This document shows positions 7,286 through 14,864 of a DNA stretch of 22,126 bases, one piece after another. Where the stretch lies: contig CAZVXI010000038.1 of assembly GCA_964631295.1 (NCBI GenBank), forward strand, positions 1 to 22,126, in the 5' to 3' direction. The first letter of the stretch is position 1, and the number at the start of each line of letters is the position of its first letter. A program made the position numbers and the translations under genes. The notes under the pieces were generated by a model. The model searched no databases, had not been told where the DNA came from, and worked only from the letters and a program-made list of their open reading frames with translations. Source of the DNA: CAZVXI01 sp964631295. Lineage in GTDB: Bacteria; Planctomycetota; Phycisphaerae; Phycisphaerales; SM1A02.

Positions 7286-8194
7286 TTAGCGAGGCTTCGG
7301 TGCGGGAGGCTCGTGTGGGATTGAATCGATGTAATGGTCTCGGACGATCTTCGCCTGCATGACGCGCTGTGCAAGTTGAGCGGTGTGTGCGATGCTGTCG
7401 TCACGCCTGAACGGGAGTCGGATCCGCTGTTGTCTCAACTCTTGGAAGTCGAGGTCAGCAACGACAAGGTCTGGCTCGGACGTCTTGCTTTCAGCGATGA
7501 TGTTGCCATCCGGCCCGACGACGAACGATCCGCCCCAGAAGCTGTGCGCGCCATCATTTCCAGCCAGATTGGCAAATACAACAAAACAGGACAAGGTGAG
7601 TCCATAACTACGACACATGCAGTGCCAGGCGTCAGCGCATGGCGTGGTGTCTGTGAGGCCTTCTCTCGAACTGGCAGCGAGGATCATGAGTACATCAGCA
7701 CCATCATGAGCCGCGATGTACGCAAGCGGAATGTGCCATGCATCACCGCACACGAGCATCGCGTTGCGAGACTCATGCGTGTCGAACGCTGACACATCCC
7801 ATCCGGCGGCGAAGTACCGTCGCTCATCGAACATGCCATACGTCGGCAGGTAGATTTTCCGATGAAGGTGCTTGATGCTGCCATTCTCGAAGTAGACAGC
7901 ACTGTTGTAAAATAATGCAGTCTGTGTCTCTTCGATCAGGCCCACGGCAATACTCACACGATGTGAAAGGTCACGCAGTCTCTCAACTTCCGGGCCCTTC
8001 AGTGTGACCGCTGCCTGCGAGAATCTGTTATCGACCACGTAGCCAGTCAAAGCAAGCTCAGGGAAGACCAGTTGGTCGACACCGGCTGTTTCAGCCCGAT
8101 CCACCATCTCGGTAATGCGCTCGAGGTTGCCGGGAACATCGTTGCGTTCCGCGTACACCTGACCAATCCCAATACGGAATCCACGAGTATCCAT
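7286..8194 (-). CDS. Nitrilase-superfamily carbon-nitrogen hydrolase
   Basis: A 302-residue cytoplasmic C-N hydrolase. The Glu-Lys-Cys triad is present: Glu46 in FPELALTGY, Lys113 in HRKIYLPTYGMFDERRYF (with the second conserved Glu124) and Cys149 in LVCGDAWH. The CGDAWH and YGMFDERRYF signatures resemble amidase/NAD-synthetase-glutaminase-like branches more than true nitrilases, so an amide or carbamoyl substrate is likelier than a nitrile, but the exact one cannot be read from sequence. This is the first gene of the three-hydrolase operon. The ATG follows a TACCAT -10 box by only 7 nt with no ribosome site, which suggests a leaderless transcript. The divergent-side neighbour is isolated from it by the terminator at 8321-8357. 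Confidence 0.92.
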   Translation of the reverse strand: MDTRGFRIGIGQVYAERNDVPGNLERITEMVDRAETAGVDQLVFPELALTGYVVDNRFSQAAVTLKGPEVERLRDLSHRVSIAVGLIEETQTALFYNSAVYFENGSIKHLHRKIYLPTYGMFDERRYFAAGWDVSAFDTHESRNAMLVCGDAWHIPLAYIAAHDGADVLMILAASSREGLTDTTPCADAWHCMCRSYGLTLSCFVVFANLAGNDGAHSFWGGSFVVGPDGNIIAESKTSEPDLVVADLDFQELRQQRIRLPFRRDDSIAHTAQLAQRVMQAKIVRDHYIDSIPHEPPAPKPR

Positions 8195-8201
8195 GTGCGC
8201 G

Positions 8202-8231
8202 ATGGTAGATGCGTGATGGTGCGCTGATCAA
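8202..8231 (-). promoter_or_regulatory. Promoter of the hydrolase operon, leaderless type
   Basis: Read on the minus strand, TTGATC (8226-8231) is followed after 18 bp by TACCAT (8202-8207), and then after only 7 nt by the ATG at 8194. Initiation at the usual distance from the -10 would place the first transcribed base at or next to the A of the start codon. Confidence 0.55.
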
Positions 8232-8320
8232 GCGGCGGGATGTGACTTTGCAGTATTCACTGTGGACGATATCTCGAGCACAACCCGTCTCTGTGAGCAT
8301 TCGTATGCACAGTTGCCTGC

Positions 8321-8357
8321 AACAGAAAGCCGGGCTGCCTCGGTGAGACAGCCCGGC
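8321..8357 (-). terminator. Intrinsic terminator of the large propeller-protein gene
   Basis: GCCGGGCTG (8329-8337) pairs perfectly with CAGCCCGGC (8349-8357), with three more pairs (CTC/GAG) inside after one mismatch. On the minus strand the stem is followed by TTTCTGTT. It lies 32 bp after the stop codon at 8390 and just before the promoter of the hydrolase operon. Confidence 0.75.
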
Positions 8358-8389
8358 GATGATTGCGCGAGTGTGCAGAATCAGTCGAA

Positions 8390-10777
8390 TCAGTTGTTGA
8401 TGACATCGCCGATGTTGAGCAGTTGCGTCTCACCGGTGGAATCATCGACGCCGTCGTTGTCGTTCACAATGAGGACATCACCATTGGGGAGGATGGTCAA
8501 TCCCTCCCATTTCTCGATCATCAGGCCGTTGGTGGCTTCAAACTCGGGATCTGTCATGATGTCGTGCACCATTGTCTTGCTGATCGTTTCGAATGAAGCG
8601 ACATCAGCGTTGGGCTTGAACGTGATGCCACCGATCGAGAAGGTGTAGATGCGCTTGATCGTCGCATCGGTATTACCTTGATTATCGCGCTCGATGACTG
8701 CAAAGGTATCGCCACCAAGGTATGTGAGTTCGGACAGTCCGACCCAGCCACCGTTTGGCGAAGTTGGCGCATCAAGCGGATAGTGCGCAAATGTCCACTC
8801 GCCCGTCCCAAAGTCGTAGCGCCCGATGCGCGCCCGATCAGCAGGATCGCCGGAGTTCTGCCATGCACGCTGGAAGCACACATATGCAGCGTCAGACGTT
8901 TCAGCCACACCCTCAAGCCCGAAGCGCAGTTGGTTCTGGATCAGATCAGTCGGCAGTTGTACGACGACATCGATCGCGCCATCCGGCTGCACGCCAAGGA
9001 TCATGTTCGGGCTCTCGAAGGGTCGATTACCCGGATTGCTCACACCGCTGTCGAGGTTTCCCCTTCCTTCAGATGCGATCCACCAGCCGCCACCGGTGCG
9101 CACTGCCACACCTTCCGGGTCGAGATTGACACTGTCATCATCGTTGATCAGATCCTCCGGATTGAAGTCATCTGTCGCAGTGCCAGGCAGGTTGCTCTTG
9201 AGGTCATTGAGCGAGTTGATCAGCACATCGTTGGAGTCGACGAGCATCGTCTCACCAGTGATGATGGCTGGAAAACCGCTGACATCCAGCGAGTACACGC
9301 GGCTCTTTGTATAGAAGCTGTCGTGAATGGAGTAGACGGTTAATGCATCGCCCCCGCGCGCGCCACTGCTGTCGGCTGCGAGTCCGGAGAGCGCCGCCCA
9401 CGGGATGGGCGTGCCAGCAGGCCGATTTGAAGATTGCACGGTCGGGTAGTTGCCGAAGTCGGTACGCTCATAAATGGAGATGGTAGAACGCAGTTTGTCA
9501 CCGCGGTCATCGTCCTCATTGGCGACAACGAAGAGATCGCGTTCCGGAATCGCCAACAGTCCTTCCGGCTTGGACCCGCTCGAAGGCAGCACCTGTACGA
9601 ACTGCGGGAAGATCGATCCGAACAGAAATCCACTCAGGCGGTAGACGATCACGACATTCGCGCGCTCCGATCCAACGAACAGGAACTGTTCCTGACCGTA
9701 TCGGCCATACTCAACATTCTCCGGCTCGTTGCCCTTGTTTTCCGAACGGTCCTCAGGATAGTGACCTGCGCGGGCGACGATATGCTCGATTCGGTTGCCG
9801 GACTGATACAGTGGTGCACCGTTCCTGAAATAACTGGTGATGCCGCGACTGCCACCGAACAGGTCGCCCTCGTCAGCGGTGAAGAACGTGAACGGCGACG
9901 TCCAGGCGACGCCATCCGGCTCGCGCGGAATGTCACTAAGCGAGGAGTTCAGTTCGATCAGGTCATTCTCGTTCGTGTCGATGTTTGTCAGATCAACTGT
10001 GCCTGCCGGGAAGTCGGCGATGACCCAACTCAACGGAAGCCACACGAGCACGATGTGGTTGTTTTCCTGCAGCGTGACGACCGCAATGTTGGAAGTGTTG
10101 ATGTCGACGAATTCGGGCTCCGGATCATTGGGGAACTGGTCTGCAAGCCCGTCAAGGCTGATGTTGCTGGTCGACCACGAATTGACCGGCCCAAACATCT
10201 TCAGACGCACGAGGAAACCACCGGGGGCTTGCGGGGGCTCACCGTCGCCAAGGTCTTCATCGCGCTCATTCTCGATGACGATCGCGGCGTACCTTCCATT
10301 CGGACTGACAGCGACACTGTCGGGCTGGCCATCGAGAGCGATTGTGCGCACGATGTTTCGTGAGAAGATGTCAACGATTGCCAGCTCGCCTGATGTATTG
10401 ACGAAGTCTGGGCTGGTGTTGACGCCGACAAGAGCGTAGTTGCCTCGGACCGCGACCGACGTTGGTTCACCGCCGACGGTTACGGTTCCATCCGGCTGCG
10501 GGTTGTACGGATCGGAAATGTCCACAAAGCCGATTGTTCCGTTTTCGCTGTCGGAGTAGATCAGAAGATTGCCGCCATTGGCAGAGGCAACGATCTCCGC
10601 CACGGTTTCGGTACCTACGTCCTCATTCTCATACACGGGGAATGTCGCGATCCGCCGGAACTCGGAGTTGTGCGAGAACCACCAGCGATCGTCGCTCGGC
10701 ATTGGGCCAGCCGACGAATGACTGGCAATGAGTCCCGCGACGAGAACGGGAATTGAACACAGTAATCCTGCTTTCAT
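8390..10777 (-). CDS. Secreted beta-propeller protein with phytase/esterase-like C-terminal domain
   Basis: A 795-residue exported protein. It begins with a signal peptide (MKAGLLCSIPVLVAGLIASHSSAG). The first half shows repeated propeller-like blades: LIYSDSENGTIGFVDISDP, then GEPTSVAVRGNYALVGVN, then GQPDSVAVSPNGRYAAIVIE, as in YncE or choice-of-anchor-I propellers. The second half (PEGVAVRTGGGWWIASEGRG, RFGLEGVAETSDAAYVCFQR, WEGLTILPNGDVLIVNDND) resembles the esterase-like activity of phytase family. It is rich in Asp and Asn, consistent with calcium binding. The start at 10777 is chosen because AAGGAGG lies 7 nt upstream and the signal peptide begins there; a frame 15 codons longer exists. 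It likely acts outside the cytoplasm on phosphate esters or as a binding protein; activity is not provable here. Confidence 0.9.
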   Translation of the reverse strand: MKAGLLCSIPVLVAGLIASHSSAGPMPSDDRWWFSHNSEFRRIATFPVYENEDVGTETVAEIVASANGGNLLIYSDSENGTIGFVDISDPYNPQPDGTVTVGGEPTSVAVRGNYALVGVNTSPDFVNTSGELAIVDIFSRNIVRTIALDGQPDSVAVSPNGRYAAIVIENERDEDLGDGEPPQAPGGFLVRLKMFGPVNSWSTSNISLDGLADQFPNDPEPEFVDINTSNIAVVTLQENNHIVLVWLPLSWVIADFPAGTVDLTNIDTNENDLIELNSSLSDIPREPDGVAWTSPFTFFTADEGDLFGGSRGITSYFRNGAPLYQSGNRIEHIVARAGHYPEDRSENKGNEPENVEYGRYGQEQFLFVGSERANVVIVYRLSGFLFGSIFPQFVQVLPSSGSKPEGLLAIPERDLFVVANEDDDRGDKLRSTISIYERTDFGNYPTVQSSNRPAGTPIPWAALSGLAADSSGARGGDALTVYSIHDSFYTKSRVYSLDVSGFPAIITGETMLVDSNDVLINSLNDLKSNLPGTATDDFNPEDLINDDDSVNLDPEGVAVRTGGGWWIASEGRGNLDSGVSNPGNRPFESPNMILGVQPDGAIDVVVQLPTDLIQNQLRFGLEGVAETSDAAYVCFQRAWQNSGDPADRARIGRYDFGTGEWTFAHYPLDAPTSPNGGWVGLSELTYLGGDTFAVIERDNQGNTDATIKRIYTFSIGGITFKPNADVASFETISKTMVHDIMTDPEFEATNGLMIEKWEGLTILPNGDVLIVNDNDGVDDSTGETQLLNIGDVINN

Positions 10778-10784
10778 TCCGAAA

Positions 10785-10791
10785 CCTCCTT
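10785..10791 (-). promoter_or_regulatory. Shine-Dalgarno site fixing the start at 10777
   Basis: AAGGAGG on the minus strand, 7 nt before the ATG, decides between the start at 10777 and the longer frame from 10822. Confidence 0.8.
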
Positions 10792-10861
10792 CGTGTCTCT
10801 TTTCTTCTGACCGAACGAACACAACAGCGTGCCGATGGCAGGGGTGTATTTACGTCTATGT

Positions 10862-10882
10862 GCGCATGTTTCGCATATGCGC
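10862..10882. promoter_or_regulatory. Operator-like palindrome between divergent genes
   Basis: CGCATATGCG at 10872-10881 is a perfect 10-bp palindrome, and it lies within a larger inverted repeat GCGCAT (10862-10867) / ATGCGC (10877-10882). It is central in the 210 bp between the divergent propeller-protein and Sel1 genes, where a regulator of either could bind. No regulator is identified. Confidence 0.35.
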
Positions 10883-10931
10883 AATGCAAAGTTTGTGTGA
10901 AGAGTCGCATACGAGCAGGGCGATGCGTCTG

Positions 10932-10959
10932 TTGCAACGTCACCGCGCCGTGCTAAAGT
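10932..10959 (+). promoter_or_regulatory. Candidate promoter of the first Sel1 gene
   Basis: TTGCAA (10932-10937) and TAAAGT (10954-10959) are 16 bp apart and each matches its consensus at four of six positions. Transcription would start near 10966, leaving a short leader that contains the GGAG ribosome site. Confidence 0.5.
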
Positions 10960-10987
10960 TGTAGACGAACACAAGCGGAGCTCACGC

Positions 10988-12037
10988 ATGCACACCTACC
11001 GGCAATCATTTCTGAATATGTCCCGGCGCTGGAGTCGGGCGATGTCATGCATCGTGTATCTCCTCGTTTGTCTGTCTGGTATTGGATGCAGGAGTGAAAT
11101 GCAGCGTGGGGGCGATGCGTATCTTGCCGGTGATGTTGCTATGGCGCTCGAACACTGGCAACCGCTCGCAGAACGCGGTGATGCAAGCGCGCAGTACTAC
11201 ATCGGTCTGCTGTATGCGCAAGGTGATGGTGTTCCTCAGGATCAGCAGCAGGCGGCCGAGTGGTATCAGCAGGCAGCAGAGCAGGGCGACGCAGATGCTC
11301 AGTTCGCTCTTGCCATGTGTTATGAGTACGGTCAGGGTGTCGAGAGTGATCCAGTTGAGGCTGCCCGCTGGTATGAGCGATCTGCAAAGCAGGGCAACGG
11401 CTACGCGCAAAGCAATCTTGGTTTCATGTACATGGCCGGGTTCGGTGTGCCAAGCGATGATCGCCTGGCGCGCAGGTGGCTGAAGCGCGCGGCTGATCAG
11501 GGGATCGCGAATGCTCAATGCGGCATGGGCATGCTGTATGCGCTTGGCCGGGGAGTGCGGCGCGATCACAGTGTGGCGGCATACTGGTTTCGACAGGCTG
11601 CGGAAGATGGCCTCGCCATTGCAGAAACGTGCCTCGGGCTCATGCACATCCATGGCGATGGCGTGCGTCAGAGCGATGCCGATGCTGCGCGACTGCTCAC
11701 GCGTGCAGCGAACAAGGGAGTTGCGACAGCACAGGTGAGTCTTGGTCAGATGTACCTGAAGGGGCGCGGCCTGGAGCAGGACGATCAGGCAGCGGCAGCG
11801 CTCTTTCGCAAAGCGGCTGAGCAGGGGCTTGCGATGGCGCAACAGAAACTCGCGCTCGCTTATGAGTCTGGCCGCGGCATAGAGCAGGATGACGTCTCGG
11901 CCTATGTGTGGGCAACTCGTGCAAGTGAGCAGGCGTACCCGGATGCTGCCCTGCAAGTCGTGCGTCTCCAAGAGCGGATGACACCGGAACAGATGGAACA
12001 GGCCGCACAGATACTCTCCGGGTCGAACGACCCGTAA
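10988..12037 (+). CDS. Sel1-repeat lipoprotein-like protein, paralog 1
   Basis: A 349-residue protein made of an N-terminal export signal and about seven Sel1-like repeats of 36 residues, each of the form AAxWYxxAAxQGxxxAQxxLGxMYxxGxGVxxD, plus a final partial unit. Sel1 repeats are alpha-helical hairpins related to TPRs that bind other proteins. The signal (SRAMSCIVYLLVCLSGIGC) ends in a Cys that could be lipidated, though the lipobox residue at -3 is Gly rather than Leu. GGAG lies 7 nt before the ATG at 10988; internal ATGs at 11018 and 11042 would still leave a signal. It shares the A-x-A-L-x-H-W-Q-P-L-A block with the next gene and probably arose with it by duplication. The role may be as a periplasmic scaffold; partner unknown. 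Confidence 0.92.
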   Translation: MHTYRQSFLNMSRRWSRAMSCIVYLLVCLSGIGCRSEMQRGGDAYLAGDVAMALEHWQPLAERGDASAQYYIGLLYAQGDGVPQDQQQAAEWYQQAAEQGDADAQFALAMCYEYGQGVESDPVEAARWYERSAKQGNGYAQSNLGFMYMAGFGVPSDDRLARRWLKRAADQGIANAQCGMGMLYALGRGVRRDHSVAAYWFRQAAEDGLAIAETCLGLMHIHGDGVRQSDADAARLLTRAANKGVATAQVSLGQMYLKGRGLEQDDQAAAALFRKAAEQGLAMAQQKLALAYESGRGIEQDDVSAYVWATRASEQAYPDAALQVVRLQERMTPEQMEQAAQILSGSNDP

Positions 12038-12109
12038 CTGCCGGTTTATTAAGATGTCGGACCAGGCTGCGCGCCCAACGAGTGGAAAGCACTCTGGCGC
12101 TCAACGCGC

Positions 12110-12128
12110 GCATCGGGGCCTCCGATGC
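12110..12128 (+). other. Hairpin between the two Sel1 genes
   Basis: GCATCGG (12110-12116) and CCGATGC (12122-12128) form a 7-bp stem with a 5-nt loop, followed by TCTTCTCC. It lies about 45 nt before the second Sel1 start. The following tract has few T residues, so it could be a weak terminator, a leader structure or chance. Confidence 0.35.
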
Positions 12129-12160
12129 TCTTCTCCAGCGATGCAACAACACGCATCGTC

Positions 12161-12168
12161 GGAGGAGG
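12161..12168 (+). promoter_or_regulatory. Shine-Dalgarno site fixing the start at 12173
   Basis: GGAGGAGG directly precedes the ATG at 12173 and excludes the longer frame that opens at 12125. Confidence 0.8.
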
Positions 12169-12172
12169 GCAC

Positions 12173-13579
12173 ATGGCGGTACGATTGCTCATCGGTAAGC
12201 TGCATAGCATGGCGGTGGCTCTGAGCGGTCTGATAATCCTCACGCACGCGCCTGGCTGCGCATCGTCACATCGGCTGGGGTGGGTCGCGTATAAAAAGGG
12301 CGACTTCCAGACCGCGCTCGACCACTGGCAGCCGCTTGCGGATGCAGGTGATGCGCAGGGACAGTTCGTTGTCGGTCTGATGCACGACAATGGCGAAGGC
12401 GTACCTGAAGATGACGCTCTCGCTGTCGACTGGTACACGCGGGCCGCCGGCCAGGGCCTTGCTGAAGCGCAAAGCAACCTCGGGCTGCTGTACTACAAGG
12501 GTGCCGGCGTTGACAAGGACTATGCTCAAGCGGCGGAACTGTTTCGGCTTGCTGCAAAACAGGGCAATCCGAGCGCGCAGAACAACCTGGCAGTCATGCA
12601 GATGTGCGGCCAGACTGCAGCCACGCGCGATGGAGAGGCGGCTGGTCTGTTGCGCATGGCAGCACGCGATGAGAGCACCGAGGCACAGTTCCTGCTTGCG
12701 TCGATGCATTACAAGGGCGTGGAACTCCCGAAAGATCTGATGGTGGCTGCCAAGTGGTACAAACGCAGCGCTGCCCAGGGGCACGCCGGCGCCCAGCACA
12801 CGCTTGGTGTCATGTACGAATATGGGGAAGGTGTTCCACGTGTGCCTGCGAAAGCTGCGTATTGGTACGAGAAAGCTGCTACGCAGGACTATGCTGCTGC
12901 GCAAAATAGCCTTGGTGTGATGTATCTCTCCGGCAATGGCATTGATCGTGATGACACAGCAGCGCTGCACTGGTTTGAGAACGCGGCACGACACGGACTT
13001 GCCCAATCACAGTTTGCACTCGGCTGGATGTGCGAGCAAGGGCGCGGAGCTGAATCGGACGCAGCGTCTGCAGCTCGATGGTATAAGAAAGCAGCCCAGC
13101 AAGACTTTGCGCCTGCGCAAACGAAACTCGGCCTCATGTATCTCCGTGGCGAGGGTGTTGGCCAAAGTTATGATCGAGCAGGACACTGGTTCACCCGTGC
13201 TGCTGAGACGGGCCGGCCGATCGCACAAGCGAATCTCGGGATACTGTATCTGCGCGGGCGCGGCGTGACACAAAATGACCACGAAGCTGTCTCATGGTTG
13301 ACGCGCGCCGCTTTACAAGGTGAGCCGCACGCACAGCACACGCTCGGGAAGATGTGCCTGCACGGTCGCGGTATACCGCAAGACGAGGAGACAGCTTACA
13401 TGTGGTTCGCGCTCAGCGCAGCAGCCGGGTACGATGCTGCCGTCGAATCTCGTGATCTGCTCGAGCAGACGATCAGCTATGACCAACTCGTGCGTGCCGA
13501 AGAACGTGTCAGTGAATGGCAACCCCAGCAGGAACCGGTCGCAACCAAAGTAGCAAGCGCGGCGCTGGGTGATGAATAG
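12173..13579 (+). CDS. Sel1-repeat lipoprotein-like protein, paralog 2 (longer)
   Basis: A 468-residue protein with an N-terminal export signal (MAVALSGLIILTHAPGC, possible lipidation Cys with Ala at -3) and about ten Sel1 repeats plus a partial last one. The third repeat is degenerate: the usual GxGV loop is replaced by CGQTAATR. The first repeat (TALDHWQPLADAGDAQGQ) matches that of the preceding gene (MALEHWQPLAERGDASAQ) closely, and both end with an AYxWxxxA unit followed by a charged helix, so they are tandem paralogs that differ by about three repeats. A basic/acidic tail (EEPVATKVASAALGDE-like) closes the protein. It lies 135 bp after paralog 1 and may be co-transcribed with it. The function is probably protein-protein interaction in the cell envelope. 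Confidence 0.92.
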   Translation: MAVRLLIGKLHSMAVALSGLIILTHAPGCASSHRLGWVAYKKGDFQTALDHWQPLADAGDAQGQFVVGLMHDNGEGVPEDDALAVDWYTRAAGQGLAEAQSNLGLLYYKGAGVDKDYAQAAELFRLAAKQGNPSAQNNLAVMQMCGQTAATRDGEAAGLLRMAARDESTEAQFLLASMHYKGVELPKDLMVAAKWYKRSAAQGHAGAQHTLGVMYEYGEGVPRVPAKAAYWYEKAATQDYAAAQNSLGVMYLSGNGIDRDDTAALHWFENAARHGLAQSQFALGWMCEQGRGAESDAASAARWYKKAAQQDFAPAQTKLGLMYLRGEGVGQSYDRAGHWFTRAAETGRPIAQANLGILYLRGRGVTQNDHEAVSWLTRAALQGEPHAQHTLGKMCLHGRGIPQDEETAYMWFALSAAAGYDAAVESRDLLEQTISYDQLVRAEERVSEWQPQQEPVATKVASAALGDE

Positions 13580-13634
13580 GTCAGTTTCCCGTCGGCGGAC
13601 TCGAAACTCGCTCGCGGAGACCATCATGAACTCG

Positions 13635-13640
13635 TATGAT
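13635..13640 (+). promoter_or_regulatory. Candidate -10 box of dprA, leaderless type
   Basis: TATGAT matches the -10 consensus at five of six positions and lies 7 nt before the ATG at 13648, so transcription would begin at or next to that start codon. It overlaps the alternative ATG at 13636. No good -35 box is seen. Confidence 0.5.
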
Positions 13641-13647
13641 CGCGGCC

Positions 13648-14838
13648 ATGCCGCGAAGCCCGAACGACATACCGGATGCAACGCTCGCACTGTTGCTGGC
13701 TGACGGAATCGGCCCGGTGACGCTTTCCAGATTGCGTGATCGATTCCGATCAGATGAGGCGGCCGCGGCTGCACCGATCAATGAGTTGATTCAGGTGCCA
13801 GGCGTCGGCCGGCAGACTGCCGAGGCATTGCGGCGCGCGATCGATTCTGCGGATGTTGATCAGCAGCGCGAGGCGATGCGCAGCCATGACGCGGGGATGG
13901 TCCTGTTCGGCGACGACGATTACCCCGCGTTGCTCGCGACGATCGACAGTGCGCCGCCCGCGCTGTGGATTCGCGGGTCATTTGATGCAGGCGATGATCT
14001 GTCGCTGGCGATTGTCGGGTCGCGGCGGTGCAGCGCGTATGGGCGCGAGCAGGCTGGACGCCTTGGTGCGCTGGTCGCGCAGGCGGGATTGACGATTGTT
14101 TCGGGCGGGGCGCTGGGTGTGGATGCAGAAGCGCATCGCGCTGCATTGCGAGTCAGTGGTCGCACGATTGCGGTGCTTGGCTGCGGGCTTGATGTGGATT
14201 ATCCGCGCGAGCATGCCGACCTGTTTCATCAGATCGCGCGGGGCGGGGCAGTGATCAGTGAGTTTGCGATGGGCACGCAGCCCCGTGCAGAGAACTTTCC
14301 ACGTCGCAATCGGATCATCTCAGGTCTGTCGCTTGGCGTTCTTGTGATTGAGGCGGCCAAACGCAGTGGCGCGCTCATCACCGCGCGCAAAGCAGCGGAT
14401 GAACATCATCGTGAAGTGATGGCGTTGCCCGGCCGGGTGGATTCGCCAACGAGTGCCGGCTGCAACCTTGCGATTCGCGAGGGGTGGGCGGCGATGGTGA
14501 CATCACATACCGAAGTGCTTGAACAGCTTGACGGTGCGCAGAACCTGCTTCGGGGCGCGCGTGAGGCAGTCGATGGTGTGCGAGGCAATGAGAACGTGGA
14601 GAAGCCCGCAGCAGAATCAGCAGCGCGGGCATTATCGATTGCGGAATCGAATCTCTCACCAAGCCAACAGCGGATCGTTGCAGCACTGCGCGATCACGGG
14701 ACGGCGGCGCGCCGCGAAGAGATCTCAGGAGCGACAGGGCTCAGCATGCAACAACTGCTCGCGGACCTGACGATTCTTGAGATCCGCGGCATCGCACGGA
14801 AAGACGCCACCGGCAGCGTGCGATTGGTGCGAGGATGA
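13648..14838 (+). CDS. dprA: DNA-processing protein DprA (Smf)
   Basis: DprA binds incoming single-stranded DNA during natural transformation and loads RecA on it; it is cytoplasmic. The 396 residues show the family order: an N-terminal helix-hairpin-helix/SAM-like part (INELIQVPGVGRQTAEAL), the Rossmann-like core with AIVGSRRCSAYG, TIVSGGALGVDAEAH, TIAVLGCGLDVDYP, GGAVISEFAMGTQP, NFPRRNRIISGLS and SGALITARKAADEHHREVMALPG, and a C-terminal winged-helix domain (LSPSQQRIVAAL to GSVRLV). SGGA-L-GVD replaces the more usual SGxARGID, losing the Arg of that loop. The ATG at 13636 is also possible, but it has no ribosome site, whereas 13648 fits a leaderless start behind TATGAT. It converges on lexA with a 26-bp gap. 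Confidence 0.95.
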   Translation: MPRSPNDIPDATLALLLADGIGPVTLSRLRDRFRSDEAAAAAPINELIQVPGVGRQTAEALRRAIDSADVDQQREAMRSHDAGMVLFGDDDYPALLATIDSAPPALWIRGSFDAGDDLSLAIVGSRRCSAYGREQAGRLGALVAQAGLTIVSGGALGVDAEAHRAALRVSGRTIAVLGCGLDVDYPREHADLFHQIARGGAVISEFAMGTQPRAENFPRRNRIISGLSLGVLVIEAAKRSGALITARKAADEHHREVMALPGRVDSPTSAGCNLAIREGWAAMVTSHTEVLEQLDGAQNLLRGAREAVDGVRGNENVEKPAAESAARALSIAESNLSPSQQRIVAALRDHGTAARREEISGATGLSMQQLLADLTILEIRGIARKDATGSVRLVRG

Positions 14839-14864
14839 CCGGCCCGGCGAAGGTCGCCAGCGTG

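Noticed and set aside
9434..10363. 309-codon plus-strand frame inside the propeller-protein gene
   Set aside because: Fully antisense to a well-supported gene with signal peptide and propeller blades; no ribosome site and no family resemblance.
11045..11971. 308-codon minus-strand frame opposite the first Sel1 gene
   Set aside because: The Sel1 repeats on the plus strand are unmistakable; the repeated codon pattern keeps the opposite strand open by chance.
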